Shown here: one piece after another, positions 1 through 8,575 of the stretch | Position numbering within the stretch: the first letter of the stretch is position 1 | Layout of the letters: every line of letters starts with the position of its first letter | Source of the DNA: a virus | Direction: 5' to 3' (one strand) | Length of the DNA: 30,116 nucleotides | IMG/VR virus record: IMGVR_UViG_3300042465_003308 | Location: 1 to 30,116 of that record | Translations under genes and position numbers: made by a program | Notes under the pieces: model-generated | Database searches by the model: none | Told to the model about the DNA's origin: nothing | Seen by the model: only the letters and a program-made list of their open reading frames with translations

Positions 1-69
1 CCGACGATAGCACAGATAAGAGAGCACAATGCTGTAGGCGTGGCACTAAAATGCGGATGGATTAAATGA
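1..69 (+). CDS. C-terminal end of an unknown protein (partial)
   Basis: The frame is open from base 1 and ends at TGA 67-69, giving 22 residues that end in CGWIK. The stop overlaps the ATG of the next gene as ATGA, the tight coupling used throughout this operon, which is why I accept it as coding. The fragment is too short to assign a family. Its position just before a holin-like gene and the terminase fits a lysis or packaging gene, but that is context only. Confidence 0.5.
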   Translation, partial: PTIAQIREHNAVGVALKCGWIK

Positions 70-296
70 CGATGCAGCATAACAACCCGGATCTTTGGGG
101 CACCTTATTTGAGTCCACGGCAGAACGAACCGGGGCGGTTGTGTCTGCGGCGATGATTTCGTCACCCCTTTGGCTTTCATCGATAAAACCTGTTTCGGAT
201 GCTGCGGCGGCGATTGCTCCAATACTCGGCTGTATTTATTTGTCCCTGCAGATCGGGTTTAAATTGTGGGACAGAACGAGGAACGAAGATGGCTAA
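66..296 (+). CDS. Holin-like small membrane protein
   Basis: A 76-residue protein with a polar N-terminus, a hydrophobic stretch around residues 24-40, a stronger transmembrane segment around 45-62 (AAAAIAPILGCIYLSLQIG), and a short charged tail (KLWDRTRNEDG). This resembles small class II phage holins such as T7 gp17.5, which ends with a comparable QIG-x-K-x-x-D stretch and also lies next to packaging genes. A holin would form inner-membrane lesions that release or trigger the endolysin. The start ATG overlaps the preceding stop, and the 3' end overlaps the next gene by 8 nt. No endolysin lies directly downstream; it may be upstream of the window. Function is inferred from size, topology and position. 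Confidence 0.6.
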   Translation: MTMQHNNPDLWGTLFESTAERTGAVVSAAMISSPLWLSSIKPVSDAAAAIAPILGCIYLSLQIGFKLWDRTRNEDG

Positions 297-444
297 AATG
301 ACGATGAAACAGTGGGAGAAATCCCCTATGGACAAAAAGATGGATAAGAAGCTCGCCGCGAAAGGCATCAAAGAGGGGTCTAAGAAGGACATGGCAATGG
401 ACAAAAAGGCCCTCAAAGCCTACAATGCCAAGAAAGCCAAGTAA
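289..444 (+). CDS. Lys/Met-rich 51-aa protein of unknown function
   Basis: The start ATG at 289 follows a purine-rich ribosome site (GAGGAACGAAG) and overlaps the holin-like gene by 8 nt. The frame is open further upstream, but those starts would overlap the holin-like gene almost fully and lack a ribosome site. The product has about 17 lysines and 7 methionines in 51 residues, with repeated MDKK units, and no hydrophobic segment. Strong positive charge suggests nucleic-acid binding or binding to an acidic partner. A role with the terminase just downstream is possible but only positional. I do not recognise a family. Confidence 0.6.
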   Translation: MAKMTMKQWEKSPMDKKMDKKLAAKGIKEGSKKDMAMDKKALKAYNAKKAK

Positions 445-471
445 TTAGGCCCATTTGAAACTGAGTATAGT

Positions 472-1839
472 ATGGACCTAACCACACAAAATGCCCCAAA
501 AGTTATTGAGTGGCCAGAAAAGCTCCAGTGTCTTTTCTGGCCGCAGGTCAATGATTTGCCTGTGCGGTATAGGGTGCTTTACGGTGGGAGAGGTGGGTCG
601 AAGAGTTGGGGAATGGCGAGGGCGCTGGTGGTGCTGGCGGCAAAAAAGTCCTTGCGTGTGTTGTGTGCTCGTGAATTGCAGAATTCAATTCGAGACTCGG
701 TGCACAAAATACTTTCAGATCAGATTGAGTCTTTAGGGCTTTTGCCTTTCTATCAAATAGAACAGGCGAGGATTTTCTGCCCATCGACAGGGAGCGAGTT
801 TTCTTTCGAAGGAATTCGCAACAATGTCACGAAGATTAAGTCATACGAAGGTGTGGACATCTGCTGGGTTGAGGAAGCGAACAAGGTCACGAAAAATTCG
901 TGGGAAGTTCTTATTCCTACGATCCGTAAAGAGGGCTCTGAAATATGGGTTTCTTTTAATCCGGAGCTTGAGTCTGACGATACTTACCAGCGTTTTGTGT
1001 TATCTCCTCCTAAAAATGCGGTAGTGCAGAAGATTTCGTGGAGAGATAATCCGTGGTTTCCGCAGGTTCTCAAACAGGAAATGCTGGATCTTAAAGCCAA
1101 AGATCGTGACTCGTATCTGCATGTTTGGGAAGGGGAATGCCGGAAAGCGTTGGAGGGAGCGGTTTATGCCGAGGAACTTCGGGATTGCGCGGAAGAAGGC
1201 CGCATCACACACGTTCCGCACCATTCTAGTTCAACAATCAATTTATACTGGGACTTGGGCCGATCTGACCATACTGCTATTATTTTTGAGCAATACGTGG
1301 GAATGCAGCGGAGGATAGTGGATTACTATCAAAACAGGCTCAAAGGGTTAGACCATTACATTCATGTGCTGCGCACACGCCGGTCGGGCACTGGGGAGCT
1401 TTATGAATACGGAACCTGCTGGTTGCCCCACGATGCGAGAGCTAAAACGCTCGGATCGAAAAAATCCATCGAAGAGCAGATGCGGGACGCGGGTTTTAGA
1501 GTCAGAATTGTGCCGAGGCTTTCTAAGTTCGACGGCATTATCGCTGCGCGGAGCATCTTTCCAACATGCTGGTTTGATGCGGCAAGATGTGAGAAAGAGT
1601 TACTTCACGCACTTCGCCATTATCATTATGAAGAAAACTCAGTGACGGAAGTGCTGTCGGCGGAGCCAGTGCATGATTGGTCGTCACATGCGGCAGATGC
1701 GTTTAGATATATGGCGATTGCGTCAAGTGAAGGTGCGACTGACTCTAAGGCTCGACGAGTAGCCGGTGCGCTGAAAAAGCATAGCGGTTTAATGGGGCGT
1801 ATGCAGGAATTTGGCGAAAGCCTTGGATGGTTGGGATAA
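472..1839 (+). CDS. terL: Terminase large subunit
   Basis: 455 residues, the usual length for a phage packaging motor. The N-terminal ATPase has a Walker A at 38-45 (GGRGGSKS) and a Walker B at 130-136 (ICWVEEA) with the catalytic acidic pair. The C-terminal RNase H-like nuclease begins around residue 257 with LYWDLGRSDHTAI, giving Asp261 and Asp266. It ends with the family-typical HDWSSHAADAFRY, which supplies the last metal-binding Asp. The protein docks on the portal, hydrolyses ATP to fill the procapsid and cuts the concatemer. No small terminase subunit is recognisable in the window. It lies 27 nt after the Lys-rich gene and 3 nt before the portal gene. The region before ATG 472 lacks a strong Shine-Dalgarno, so the exact start is slightly uncertain. 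Confidence 0.95.
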   Translation: MDLTTQNAPKVIEWPEKLQCLFWPQVNDLPVRYRVLYGGRGGSKSWGMARALVVLAAKKSLRVLCARELQNSIRDSVHKILSDQIESLGLLPFYQIEQARIFCPSTGSEFSFEGIRNNVTKIKSYEGVDICWVEEANKVTKNSWEVLIPTIRKEGSEIWVSFNPELESDDTYQRFVLSPPKNAVVQKISWRDNPWFPQVLKQEMLDLKAKDRDSYLHVWEGECRKALEGAVYAEELRDCAEEGRITHVPHHSSSTINLYWDLGRSDHTAIIFEQYVGMQRRIVDYYQNRLKGLDHYIHVLRTRRSGTGELYEYGTCWLPHDARAKTLGSKKSIEEQMRDAGFRVRIVPRLSKFDGIIAARSIFPTCWFDAARCEKELLHALRHYHYEENSVTEVLSAEPVHDWSSHAADAFRYMAIASSEGATDSKARRVAGALKKHSGLMGRMQEFGESLGWLG

Positions 1840-1842
1840 CAA

Positions 1843-4065
1843 ATGTCAGAACCTACAAACGAACAACTCGGCAAATTTCAGAAAATCTTCAAGCGAGCAC
1901 AGGATCGCTTTCGGCGCTGTGAGGATTGGGAAAGTTATGCGCGGAGGCTTTTTCTTGACGATTTGAAATTTGCGAACGCCGACCCTGACAATAAATATCA
2001 GTGGCCGACAAGAATGTGGAATGACCGGCAGCGCGACGAGCGCCCGGCACTAACGATCAACAAAACTCGCCAGCATAACCTAAACATCATCAACGATGCA
2101 AAGATGAATAAGCCCGGGATTAAATATCGGGCTGCGGGAAATGGTGCGACGGCAGAAGCGGCGCGGATTTGGGACGGCATTGCGCGACACATTGAATATC
2201 AGTCAAATGCTCCAGCGCATTACGATGTGGCGACCACTTTCCAAGTTACGGCAGGTATTGGATTTTTGCGGGTTGTGACGGACTATGTAAGCGAAGATAG
2301 TTTCGACCAAGATATTTACATCACCTCAATCCCAGATCCTATGACGGTTTACATCGATCCGGACGCAAGGGCTCCGGCGAAAGAGGACATGAGATTTGCC
2401 TTCATTTTTGAAGACATGCCGAAAGATGTTTTTGAGAAGAAATATCCGCAGTATGTGAAGTATATGGGAACGGAAGGTCTGGTCGGTGATCGCGGTTGGC
2501 GGGATGATGACCATGTTCGAGTTGCGGAGTATTTTGAGGCCGAAGACGTTGAAGATGAATTGCTGATGTTTGACGGGCCAGACGGTCAGCCGATGACCCT
2601 TCTGGCTTCTGAACTTCGCAAAGTCGATCCAAAAAGCAAAGTCATCGACGATCCAATGACCCGCAAGCGCAGTGTTTCAAGGCGCGTGATCCATTACCAT
2701 TTCATCATCGGCACACATATCGTTGAGTCAGAAGAAAAGATCTGGCCGGGAAAAACCATTCCGATCATTCCAGTTGTTGGTGAGGAAACAATTATTGAAG
2801 GGCGGATGGATCGTAAAGGCCATACCCGCGCCATGAAAGATCCGCAGCGTATGTATAACTACTGGGCGTCAAGCGCGGTGGAATACGGAGCCTTACAGTC
2901 TAAGACCCCTTGGATTGTAGGAGTAGAAACCGTTGAAGGATTTGAAGAATACTGGGCGACGGCCAATCGTCAAAACCATGCGTATTTACCTTTTAAGTCT
3001 GTTGGAGATGATGGAAAGCCTCTTACTCCTCCTGCGAGAGTAGAGCCGCCTGTTCCTTCGCCGGTTGCGCTAAAAGGGATGGAAGTTGCGGCGATGGAAA
3101 TGCAGATGGTTTCGGGGCAATACGAAAACCAGATGGGCCAGCAAGGCAATGAACGGACGGGAAAAGCGATTGCGGAGCGTCAGCGTCAGGGTGATCGTGC
3201 GACTTATCATTTCATTGATAATCTTGCGATTGCTGTTCGACAAGTGGGTAAGATCGTTTTGGATCTGGTGCCGAAACTTTACGACACGAATAGAATTGTG
3301 ATGATTTTGGCTGAAAATGGTGAGAGTTTGGAGGTCAAGCTCGATCCAATGTTGCAGCAAGCGCATATGCTGGAAGTGAACGAAAATAATGAGGTCATTA
3401 CGCGGATTTTAAATCCTGCTATCGGCCAATATGAAGTTCAAGCAGATGTTGGGCCGGGATATGCTACAAGGCGCGAGGAGGCGTTTAACGCGCTCACATT
3501 AATCCTCACGCAAGCACCAGCACTCACAAGCATCATCGGCGATATTATGTTTAGAGCCGGTGACTTCCCGATGGCGGATGAAGCGGCTGAAAGACTAAAG
3601 CGTATGGTGCCGCCACAAGCACTTGGCCAAGGGCCTACGCAAAACGAACAAATGTTGGCGATGCAGGTTCAACAACTCCAAGGGGCTTTGAAGGCTACGA
3701 TGGACGAGTTGGCGAAGGAAAAAGGCAAGACGCAAGCACGGCTCGAAAAGCGCGAAGTCGAAGTTTACGACGCGATCACCAAGCGTATCGATGTGGTTGG
3801 AAAGCAGGGGCTGTCGGCCCTTCAGTTGGCCAAGCTGCAAGACGACGTTGTGCGGGAAAGTGAAGAAGTGCCGATTAGCGACACTTACGAAGGACATGAA
3901 CAGCAAGACTCTACGCCCGGGGCTCAATATGCTTCGCAACAAGAAAATGGTATGCTGGAAGATCACGAAATTCCGCCGGGAGGCCAAAGAGGTCCTGACG
4001 GCCACGTTTACGCCCCTCATCCAGAAATACCCGGGATGATGGCAAGAGTTACGAGGAGAATTTAA
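1843..4065 (+). CDS. Portal protein, P22 gp1-like
   Basis: 740 residues, close to the unusually long P22-type portal (about 725). The N-terminal third contains the family-like segment ERPALTINKTRQ followed by NIINDAKMNKPGIKYR. The C-terminal region, about residues 595-680, is a long Gln/Lys/Glu-rich helical stretch with coiled-coil character, matching the barrel that distinguishes P22-type portals. The portal forms the dodecameric ring at the unique vertex, binds the terminase during packaging and later the gp4-type adaptor. It starts 3 nt after terL and its TAA abuts the ATG of the next gene, so the two are translationally coupled. The position between terL and scaffold is the P22 order. Confidence 0.92.
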   Translation: MSEPTNEQLGKFQKIFKRAQDRFRRCEDWESYARRLFLDDLKFANADPDNKYQWPTRMWNDRQRDERPALTINKTRQHNLNIINDAKMNKPGIKYRAAGNGATAEAARIWDGIARHIEYQSNAPAHYDVATTFQVTAGIGFLRVVTDYVSEDSFDQDIYITSIPDPMTVYIDPDARAPAKEDMRFAFIFEDMPKDVFEKKYPQYVKYMGTEGLVGDRGWRDDDHVRVAEYFEAEDVEDELLMFDGPDGQPMTLLASELRKVDPKSKVIDDPMTRKRSVSRRVIHYHFIIGTHIVESEEKIWPGKTIPIIPVVGEETIIEGRMDRKGHTRAMKDPQRMYNYWASSAVEYGALQSKTPWIVGVETVEGFEEYWATANRQNHAYLPFKSVGDDGKPLTPPARVEPPVPSPVALKGMEVAAMEMQMVSGQYENQMGQQGNERTGKAIAERQRQGDRATYHFIDNLAIAVRQVGKIVLDLVPKLYDTNRIVMILAENGESLEVKLDPMLQQAHMLEVNENNEVITRILNPAIGQYEVQADVGPGYATRREEAFNALTLILTQAPALTSIIGDIMFRAGDFPMADEAAERLKRMVPPQALGQGPTQNEQMLAMQVQQLQGALKATMDELAKEKGKTQARLEKREVEVYDAITKRIDVVGKQGLSALQLAKLQDDVVRESEEVPISDTYEGHEQQDSTPGAQYASQQENGMLEDHEIPPGGQRGPDGHVYAPHPEIPGMMARVTRRI

Positions 4066-5415
4066 ATGGCCCCGCGCAAGACCCTACAACAAGAGGCTAT
4101 GGAAGCTGGTGAACGGAATGTGGTGCCGGGGCAATCTTGGCTGACCGCGCTTATTCGCGGTATTGGTCGGGAGATGCAAGGTTCGCAAGGAACGCCTTTC
4201 GGACAGGCGACACGCGAAGAGCTTGGATCGCTTGGTTATGAACAAATGCTCCGGGAACAATTCCCAGAGGAGTTTGCTAGAGGGCGTTTGTATGGCTCGG
4301 AAATGTTTCCGACCGACATTGCTTCGTTTTACGCTGCGCGCCCGGGTAGATCGACTTTTGCGCCCGCAATGATGGCTGCGGAAGGCCGGTCGGCCCCTAT
4401 GGCCCTCGAGGCTCCTGCGGCCCGTTTGGCATATACCCCGGTTGCGGAAGCGCCGGTTGCGGCTGCGCCAAGAGGATCGTTTGACGCAAATATGATGGCG
4501 GCTTTTCGTCGGGGTGAAGTTGGGTCACGGCCAGCTGGTCGCCCACAGGCTTACCGTCCGGAAGACTTTTTAGCCATCGAGCAAGGTCCATTTGCACAAA
4601 GCCCGAACGCTTTTGAGGGCAACATGGTGTTGGCGCAACGTCGCGGAATGCCGAGCCCGTCACCTGCAAACTATGATTATCAAGGCCCTGCTACTCCAGG
4701 CCCTGTTACTAATCGACCTGTAAGCGGGTTTGATCGGAACATGCTGGATTGGGCAAGATCCGGACGCACACCTCCGGGCCGCACTGGCGCATTTCGTCCA
4801 GAAGACTTTGCGCCTTATAGCCCAGAAGAAATGGGGCAAGGCGTGGCGCTGCGGGGCCAAACAATGCCGATGGCTCAACGGGGCGGTGTTCCTGCCGTTC
4901 GCAGCGGCTTGCCAACTTTTGCTCAGAACGAGGGCATTCCTTATGGCGAATTCCGCGATGTGACGGGTAATGTGCTGACAGGCCCGGCAGAGGCTGCGGC
5001 TGCGAGAGGTGGCATTCCTTACGGTAAAATTGCAGCTGGCATGGCGGGCGTTGGTTTGCCGATGATGGCTGCGTATTACGGTGGTGGGCAATATCCAGAA
5101 GCTGGAGTTCCAGCCATGGACACAACTCGCGGCGCACAACCACTTCCGCCGATTGATATTTATGGGCGACAAGCGCCGATGAATGGTGTGATGGCTGCAC
5201 AGGCAACACCTAGAAGTGCGCCGGGAGCAAAAACTGCGCGGGCCGGACAGAAGGCTGCACCGATGCCTCCGAGACGGCCAGAGGCAGCGGCTGAACCTGC
5301 GTGGGAAGGTAACATAAATTACCATGTTACCCGCGCGATTGATGCGCTTTTAGGGCAGAATGAAGCGGAACGCGGTCGGCAATACCAGCAGTATTACGAA
5401 CAAAATCCGTATTAA
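4066..5415 (+). CDS. Pro/Ala/Gly-rich virion-operon protein with internal repeats, unknown function
   Basis: 449 residues with no family I recognise. The middle third carries three degenerate repeats: SFDANMMAAFRRG, AFEGNMVLAQRRG and GFDRNMLDWARSG. Two of them are followed by a second element, YRPEDF and FRPEDF. Residues about 325-345 (IAAGMAGVGLPMMAAYYGGG) are Gly/Ala-rich and weakly hydrophobic. The C-terminal part is Pro-rich and includes a PLPPIDIYG motif that recurs in the next gene. Its ATG abuts the portal stop. Proteins at this place, between portal and scaffold, can be internal or assembly proteins. The low-complexity composition fits a flexible internal protein, but this is inference. 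Confidence 0.8.
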   Translation: MAPRKTLQQEAMEAGERNVVPGQSWLTALIRGIGREMQGSQGTPFGQATREELGSLGYEQMLREQFPEEFARGRLYGSEMFPTDIASFYAARPGRSTFAPAMMAAEGRSAPMALEAPAARLAYTPVAEAPVAAAPRGSFDANMMAAFRRGEVGSRPAGRPQAYRPEDFLAIEQGPFAQSPNAFEGNMVLAQRRGMPSPSPANYDYQGPATPGPVTNRPVSGFDRNMLDWARSGRTPPGRTGAFRPEDFAPYSPEEMGQGVALRGQTMPMAQRGGVPAVRSGLPTFAQNEGIPYGEFRDVTGNVLTGPAEAAAARGGIPYGKIAAGMAGVGLPMMAAYYGGGQYPEAGVPAMDTTRGAQPLPPIDIYGRQAPMNGVMAAQATPRSAPGAKTARAGQKAAPMPPRRPEAAAEPAWEGNINYHVTRAIDALLGQNEAERGRQYQQYYEQNPY

Positions 5416-5425
5416 GGGGCACGAT

Positions 5426-6097
5426 ATGGCGGGAGTTCAATACAATTACGAGCCAATTGATCCTCATGCGATTGCGGATTACTTGAACCGTGATTATTAC
5501 AACCCTGCCCCACAAGGCGGCATTCCGCTGCCTCCACGCCGACCCATCGACACCTACGGACACGGCGGGGCCGATCTGCAGTATAGCCCCGCAGATCAAC
5601 GTGCCTTGAATGCTGCGTATCGGGCGCAAAGTTGGGATGAACAGGGGCGGAATTTGGTGCCTGCGGCTATGCAGGCCTACGTTGGAACGCGGTTGTATCC
5701 TGACGAATATCAAGAAATTACGCAAAGAAATTTTGGGCCGTCCGAAACAAATGCGCTTCGTCAAGAGTTTGATCGCCGAGCCTCGAACTATTACACAGGT
5801 GGTTTTGGGGCTAACCCGCTGCAAGGATTTCAACGGGGGCGTATTCCGGATGTAAGTCAATTCGTGCCGTATGATCCGGCTAATGTTCAGCATGTATCGC
5901 CGTATGTGCAATATTCACAAACCGTTGTGCCGGATGTGCGGATGTCTGGACCGGAAAGTATGTTTCAAGGCATTGCTCCTTTTACGAGGGGTGCGTATTA
6001 CAAAGAAACGCCAGAGGGCATAAGGATGAGGAACACCTATACCTCTCCTTTTGGGCAAAGAGATATTAATGTGTTGTTACCTATGGAGCCAAGATGA
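5426..6097 (+). CDS. Unknown late-operon protein, Tyr/Pro-rich N-terminus
   Basis: I chose ATG 5426 (223 aa) because AAGGGG lies just before it; an upstream in-frame ATG at 5360 would overlap the previous gene and has no ribosome site. The N-terminal 60 residues are rich in Tyr, Asn and Pro and include PLPPRRPIDTYG, which echoes PLPP-ID-YG in the protein encoded just upstream. The rest looks like a mixed globular protein without a known signature. The 3' end overlaps the next gene by 4 nt (ATGA). It is probably a virion or assembly protein by position; no homologous family is recognised. Confidence 0.78.
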   Translation: MAGVQYNYEPIDPHAIADYLNRDYYNPAPQGGIPLPPRRPIDTYGHGGADLQYSPADQRALNAAYRAQSWDEQGRNLVPAAMQAYVGTRLYPDEYQEITQRNFGPSETNALRQEFDRRASNYYTGGFGANPLQGFQRGRIPDVSQFVPYDPANVQHVSPYVQYSQTVVPDVRMSGPESMFQGIAPFTRGAYYKETPEGIRMRNTYTSPFGQRDINVLLPMEPR

Positions 6098-6423
6098 GAG
6101 AGCCTTTGATTAAACTCCCCGGAAAAGGGGCACATGCGCATAAAATGGTAGCCGAAACTGCGCAAAAGATGGCGGAAGAAGTGTATGAAAGCTGGGCGTC
6201 TAAGAGCGACCAATTTTATGCCGAGCATCGGGACCTCAAAACCTACGTAAAGTCTTGTTGGCCTTTGTATTTAGATGCCGCTAGAGCCACTCTGGCTCAA
6301 TTGTTGACAACAAATATCGCTGATACCTTGAAAGATCAGATCCACGATGCTTTAGTGAAAGACGCGACATTACGTCGAGGGCGTGAGGGCGTCCTTCAAA
6401 TGAAGAAGGGTAAAGGAGCCTAA
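6094..6423 (+). CDS. Small helical protein upstream of scaffold, unknown function
   Basis: 109 residues, mostly predicted helix, with acidic and basic residues alternating (for example AETAQKMAEEVYESWASKS). The C-terminus is strongly basic (MKKGKGA). The start overlaps the preceding stop as ATGA and the stop lies 1 nt before the scaffold ATG. There is no membrane segment or known motif. It is part of the head-assembly operon, so a head-related role is likely, but I cannot name it. Confidence 0.75.
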   Translation: MREPLIKLPGKGAHAHKMVAETAQKMAEEVYESWASKSDQFYAEHRDLKTYVKSCWPLYLDAARATLAQLLTTNIADTLKDQIHDALVKDATLRRGREGVLQMKKGKGA

Positions 6424-6424
6424 T

Positions 6425-7201
6425 ATGAAAACATTTTACGAAACTATTTTGCGACAAGCTGAAGGGGCGGCAGAGGCTGCACCTGCTGAAGCGCCTGTTG
6501 CTGCCCCACCTCCTGTTGACGAGGCACCTGCACCAGCAAGTGTTGAAGGGGAAGGAGAGGCTCTCGGTAAGGCCTCTCCGTCTCCTTCAGATAGTGAGTC
6601 ACGCCCACCACAGGGCCTTTTAGATCGTATTGGCCAGTTGACTCGTCAAAAGCGTGAGCTTGAAGAACGACTGCAAGCGATGGAAGCTCCGCAGCAGCAG
6701 TATTACGACGCGCCGCAGGCAGCAGGCAGCGTTGATCCGAAACAAATCCAGATGGAGATTTATCGTCAGGCGCAAGAACTGGCGAAACAGAATGAATGGA
6801 AGAATACAACTGACAAGATTTGGAATGAAGGGCTTAGTAAGTATGGCGATTGGGCCCCGCAGTTAAATAATATGGCTCAGATTTTGGGCGGTATTCCTAC
6901 GACCTTGACAGAGGCTGCTATTGAAAGTGGTGCCCCGCATGAGGTATTATACCATTTGGCTAAGAATGTTGATGAAGCTGCCAGAATTGCGCTCCTTCCA
7001 CCCACAAGACAGGCTGTGGCGGTTGCAAAGTTGGCGCAAAACGTCAGCGCACCACGAAAGGTAACGTCGGCTCCTCCGCCGATTTCACCAAAGGTGCAAG
7101 GAATTGGAAGTGCTCCGGCGTCACTCGACGATCCGAACATTTCCATGGAAGAATGGGCGAGACTTCGCAATGAACAAGCGATGAACCGCCGAAGAAGGTA
7201 G
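6425..7201 (+). CDS. Scaffolding protein (putative)
   Basis: 258 residues. Assigned from position directly before the coat gene and from composition. It has an extended Ala/Pro/Glu-rich N-terminus (about 12-45), a charged coiled-coil segment (about 63-90, with LTRQKRELEERLQAM), a helical centre, and a short arginine-rich C-terminus (NEQAMNRRRR). In P22 the scaffold gp8 binds coat through a small basic C-terminal helix-turn-helix, so the basic tail here fits. The protein would template procapsid assembly and leave before or during packaging. It starts after GGTAAAGGAGCC, a strong ribosome site. No sequence signature proves the family. Confidence 0.75.
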   Translation: MKTFYETILRQAEGAAEAAPAEAPVAAPPPVDEAPAPASVEGEGEALGKASPSPSDSESRPPQGLLDRIGQLTRQKRELEERLQAMEAPQQQYYDAPQAAGSVDPKQIQMEIYRQAQELAKQNEWKNTTDKIWNEGLSKYGDWAPQLNNMAQILGGIPTTLTEAAIESGAPHEVLYHLAKNVDEAARIALLPPTRQAVAVAKLAQNVSAPRKVTSAPPPISPKVQGIGSAPASLDDPNISMEEWARLRNEQAMNRRRR

Positions 7202-7358
7202 GTGAGGGGCCTTAAACCCTCTCCCTTTCTGGTCGCAGGGTTAGCGATCTGGGTTGCCTGACAAGAGACGGTCGCAGGCTCCGTCAAAGAAGCAAGGGAC
7301 TCCCCTTGGATTTTGGCATTAGCGAAGCGCATGGTGCGCTCAACCCAAAGGACGAAAG
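7202..7358 (+). promoter_or_regulatory. Structured 157-nt leader before the major coat gene
   Basis: This is the only sizeable non-coding gap in the late operon, where most genes touch or overlap. Reading along the + strand there are four short perfect inverted repeats: GAGGG 7204-7208 with CCCTC 7217-7221, GACGG 7267-7271 with CCGTC 7281-7285, CAAGGG 7293-7298 with CCCTTG 7303-7308, and AGCGCA 7326-7331 with TGCGCT 7335-7340. A 9-bp direct repeat GGTCGCAGG lies at 7231-7239 and 7270-7278. The gap ends in AAAGGACGAAAG just before the coat ATG, a good ribosome site. I see no clear sigma70 promoter. A leader that raises stability or translation of coat mRNA is the simplest reading. Confidence 0.55.
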
Positions 7359-8570
7359 ATGTCTAATACACTCTTAACTATTAACATGATCACACGCGAA
7401 GCTGTTCGCTTGTGGGTCAACACCAACTCCTTCCTACAGCACATCGACACGCAGTATGATGACCAGTTTGCCGTAACCGGCGCGAAAATTGGCCAGTCAT
7501 TGCGCGTCCGTCTGCCGAACGATTACACCGTCCGGACCGGTCCTGTAGCTCAGATCCAAGATACGGCGGAAACCAGCACCACGCTGACCCTCGCCACGCA
7601 GAAGGGCGTTGACGTTTCGTTCAACTCCGTCGAGCGCACGATGTCTTTGGACGACTATTCGAAGCGTATCCTTGCTCCTGCCGTCAACAACCTTGTTGGT
7701 GCAGTTGCAGCTGACGTTATGTCAGGCGCTGAACCTGGCGTTTCAAACCTTGTCGGCAACTTCGACGCTGCCGGTAACTTGCTGAAACCAACGCTCGAGA
7801 CGTTCTTGAACGCGAAGGCGCTGTTGAGCTTACGTTCGGCTCCAACCGACAGCCGTAAGTTCATCCTCGATCCTGTCACGATGGCAAGAACAGTTCAGAA
7901 CTTAACTGGCCTGTTAAACCCAGCGACAGAGATTTCTGAGCAGTATCGCAAGGGTGAAGTTTATAACGCAATCGGCTTCGACTGGTTCGAAGACCAGACC
8001 GTTATTAAGCACACGACCGGCGCTTACTCGTCACCAACGGTTAATGGTGGTAGTCAGACCGGCACGACCCTTGTGGTCAATGCGCTGTCCGGCCCGCTTA
8101 ACCAAGGCGACATCATCACAATCGCTGGCGTGAACGCGGTCAACCGCATCACCAAAGTGACAACGGGCCAGTTACAGCAATTCGTTGTAACCACGACCGC
8201 TGCCGCTGGTGCAACAAGCCTCTCCATCTATCCTGCAATCGTGCCTCCTTCCGGTGGTTCGCAAGTGCAGTATCAGACGGTTGATGCGTCACCTGCTAAC
8301 GGCGCTGCGATCATCCCGCTGACGTTGGCTTCCAGCGTTTACCGCAAAAACCTCGCGTTCTGCCCAGATGCAGTCACGATGGCGACAGCCGATCTTGAAC
8401 TGCCTAAGAACATGCAGGAAACCGCGCGTGAGCGTATGGACGGCGTGTCAATGCGTATGGTGACTGGCTTCGACATTAAGTCGGATCAGTTCATCACCCG
8501 TCTTGACGTTCTTTACGGTTACGTTTGGGTTCGTCCTGAGTGGGCCGTTGTCGTCGCCGACATCATCTAA
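7359..8570 (+). CDS. Major capsid protein, P22 coat (gp5)-like
   Basis: 403 residues against 430 in P22 gp5. The N-terminus (LLTINMITREAVRLWVNTN) and the following QSLRVRLPNDYTVRTG and DVSFNSVERTMSLDDYSKR segments are typical of the P22 coat family with an HK97 fold. A beta-rich block around residues 220-320 (SPTVNGGSQTGTTLVV onward) sits where P22 coat has its telokin-like insertion domain. The protein forms the icosahedral shell around scaffold and portal. Codons in this gene end in C more often than in the neighbours, consistent with very high expression. It is preceded by a structured leader and followed by a strong hairpin. Confidence 0.93.
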   Translation: MSNTLLTINMITREAVRLWVNTNSFLQHIDTQYDDQFAVTGAKIGQSLRVRLPNDYTVRTGPVAQIQDTAETSTTLTLATQKGVDVSFNSVERTMSLDDYSKRILAPAVNNLVGAVAADVMSGAEPGVSNLVGNFDAAGNLLKPTLETFLNAKALLSLRSAPTDSRKFILDPVTMARTVQNLTGLLNPATEISEQYRKGEVYNAIGFDWFEDQTVIKHTTGAYSSPTVNGGSQTGTTLVVNALSGPLNQGDIITIAGVNAVNRITKVTTGQLQQFVVTTTAAAGATSLSIYPAIVPPSGGSQVQYQTVDASPANGAAIIPLTLASSVYRKNLAFCPDAVTMATADLELPKNMQETARERMDGVSMRMVTGFDIKSDQFITRLDVLYGYVWVRPEWAVVVADII

Positions 8571-8575
8571 TCACC

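Noticed and set aside
3595-4020. Leftward 141-codon frame opposite the portal C-terminus
   Set aside because: Portal coding there is well supported; the antisense frame has no ribosome site or family signature.
4660-5325. Leftward 221-codon frame opposite the Pro/Ala-rich head-operon protein
   Set aside because: Antisense to a gene with coupled start and end; Arg/Cys/His-rich and without motif.
6877-7332. Leftward 151-codon frame covering the scaffold end and the coat leader
   Set aside because: It is antisense to scaffold for most of its length. It would explain lack of stops in the leader, but no leftward promoter or ribosome site was found. I keep the leader as non-coding.
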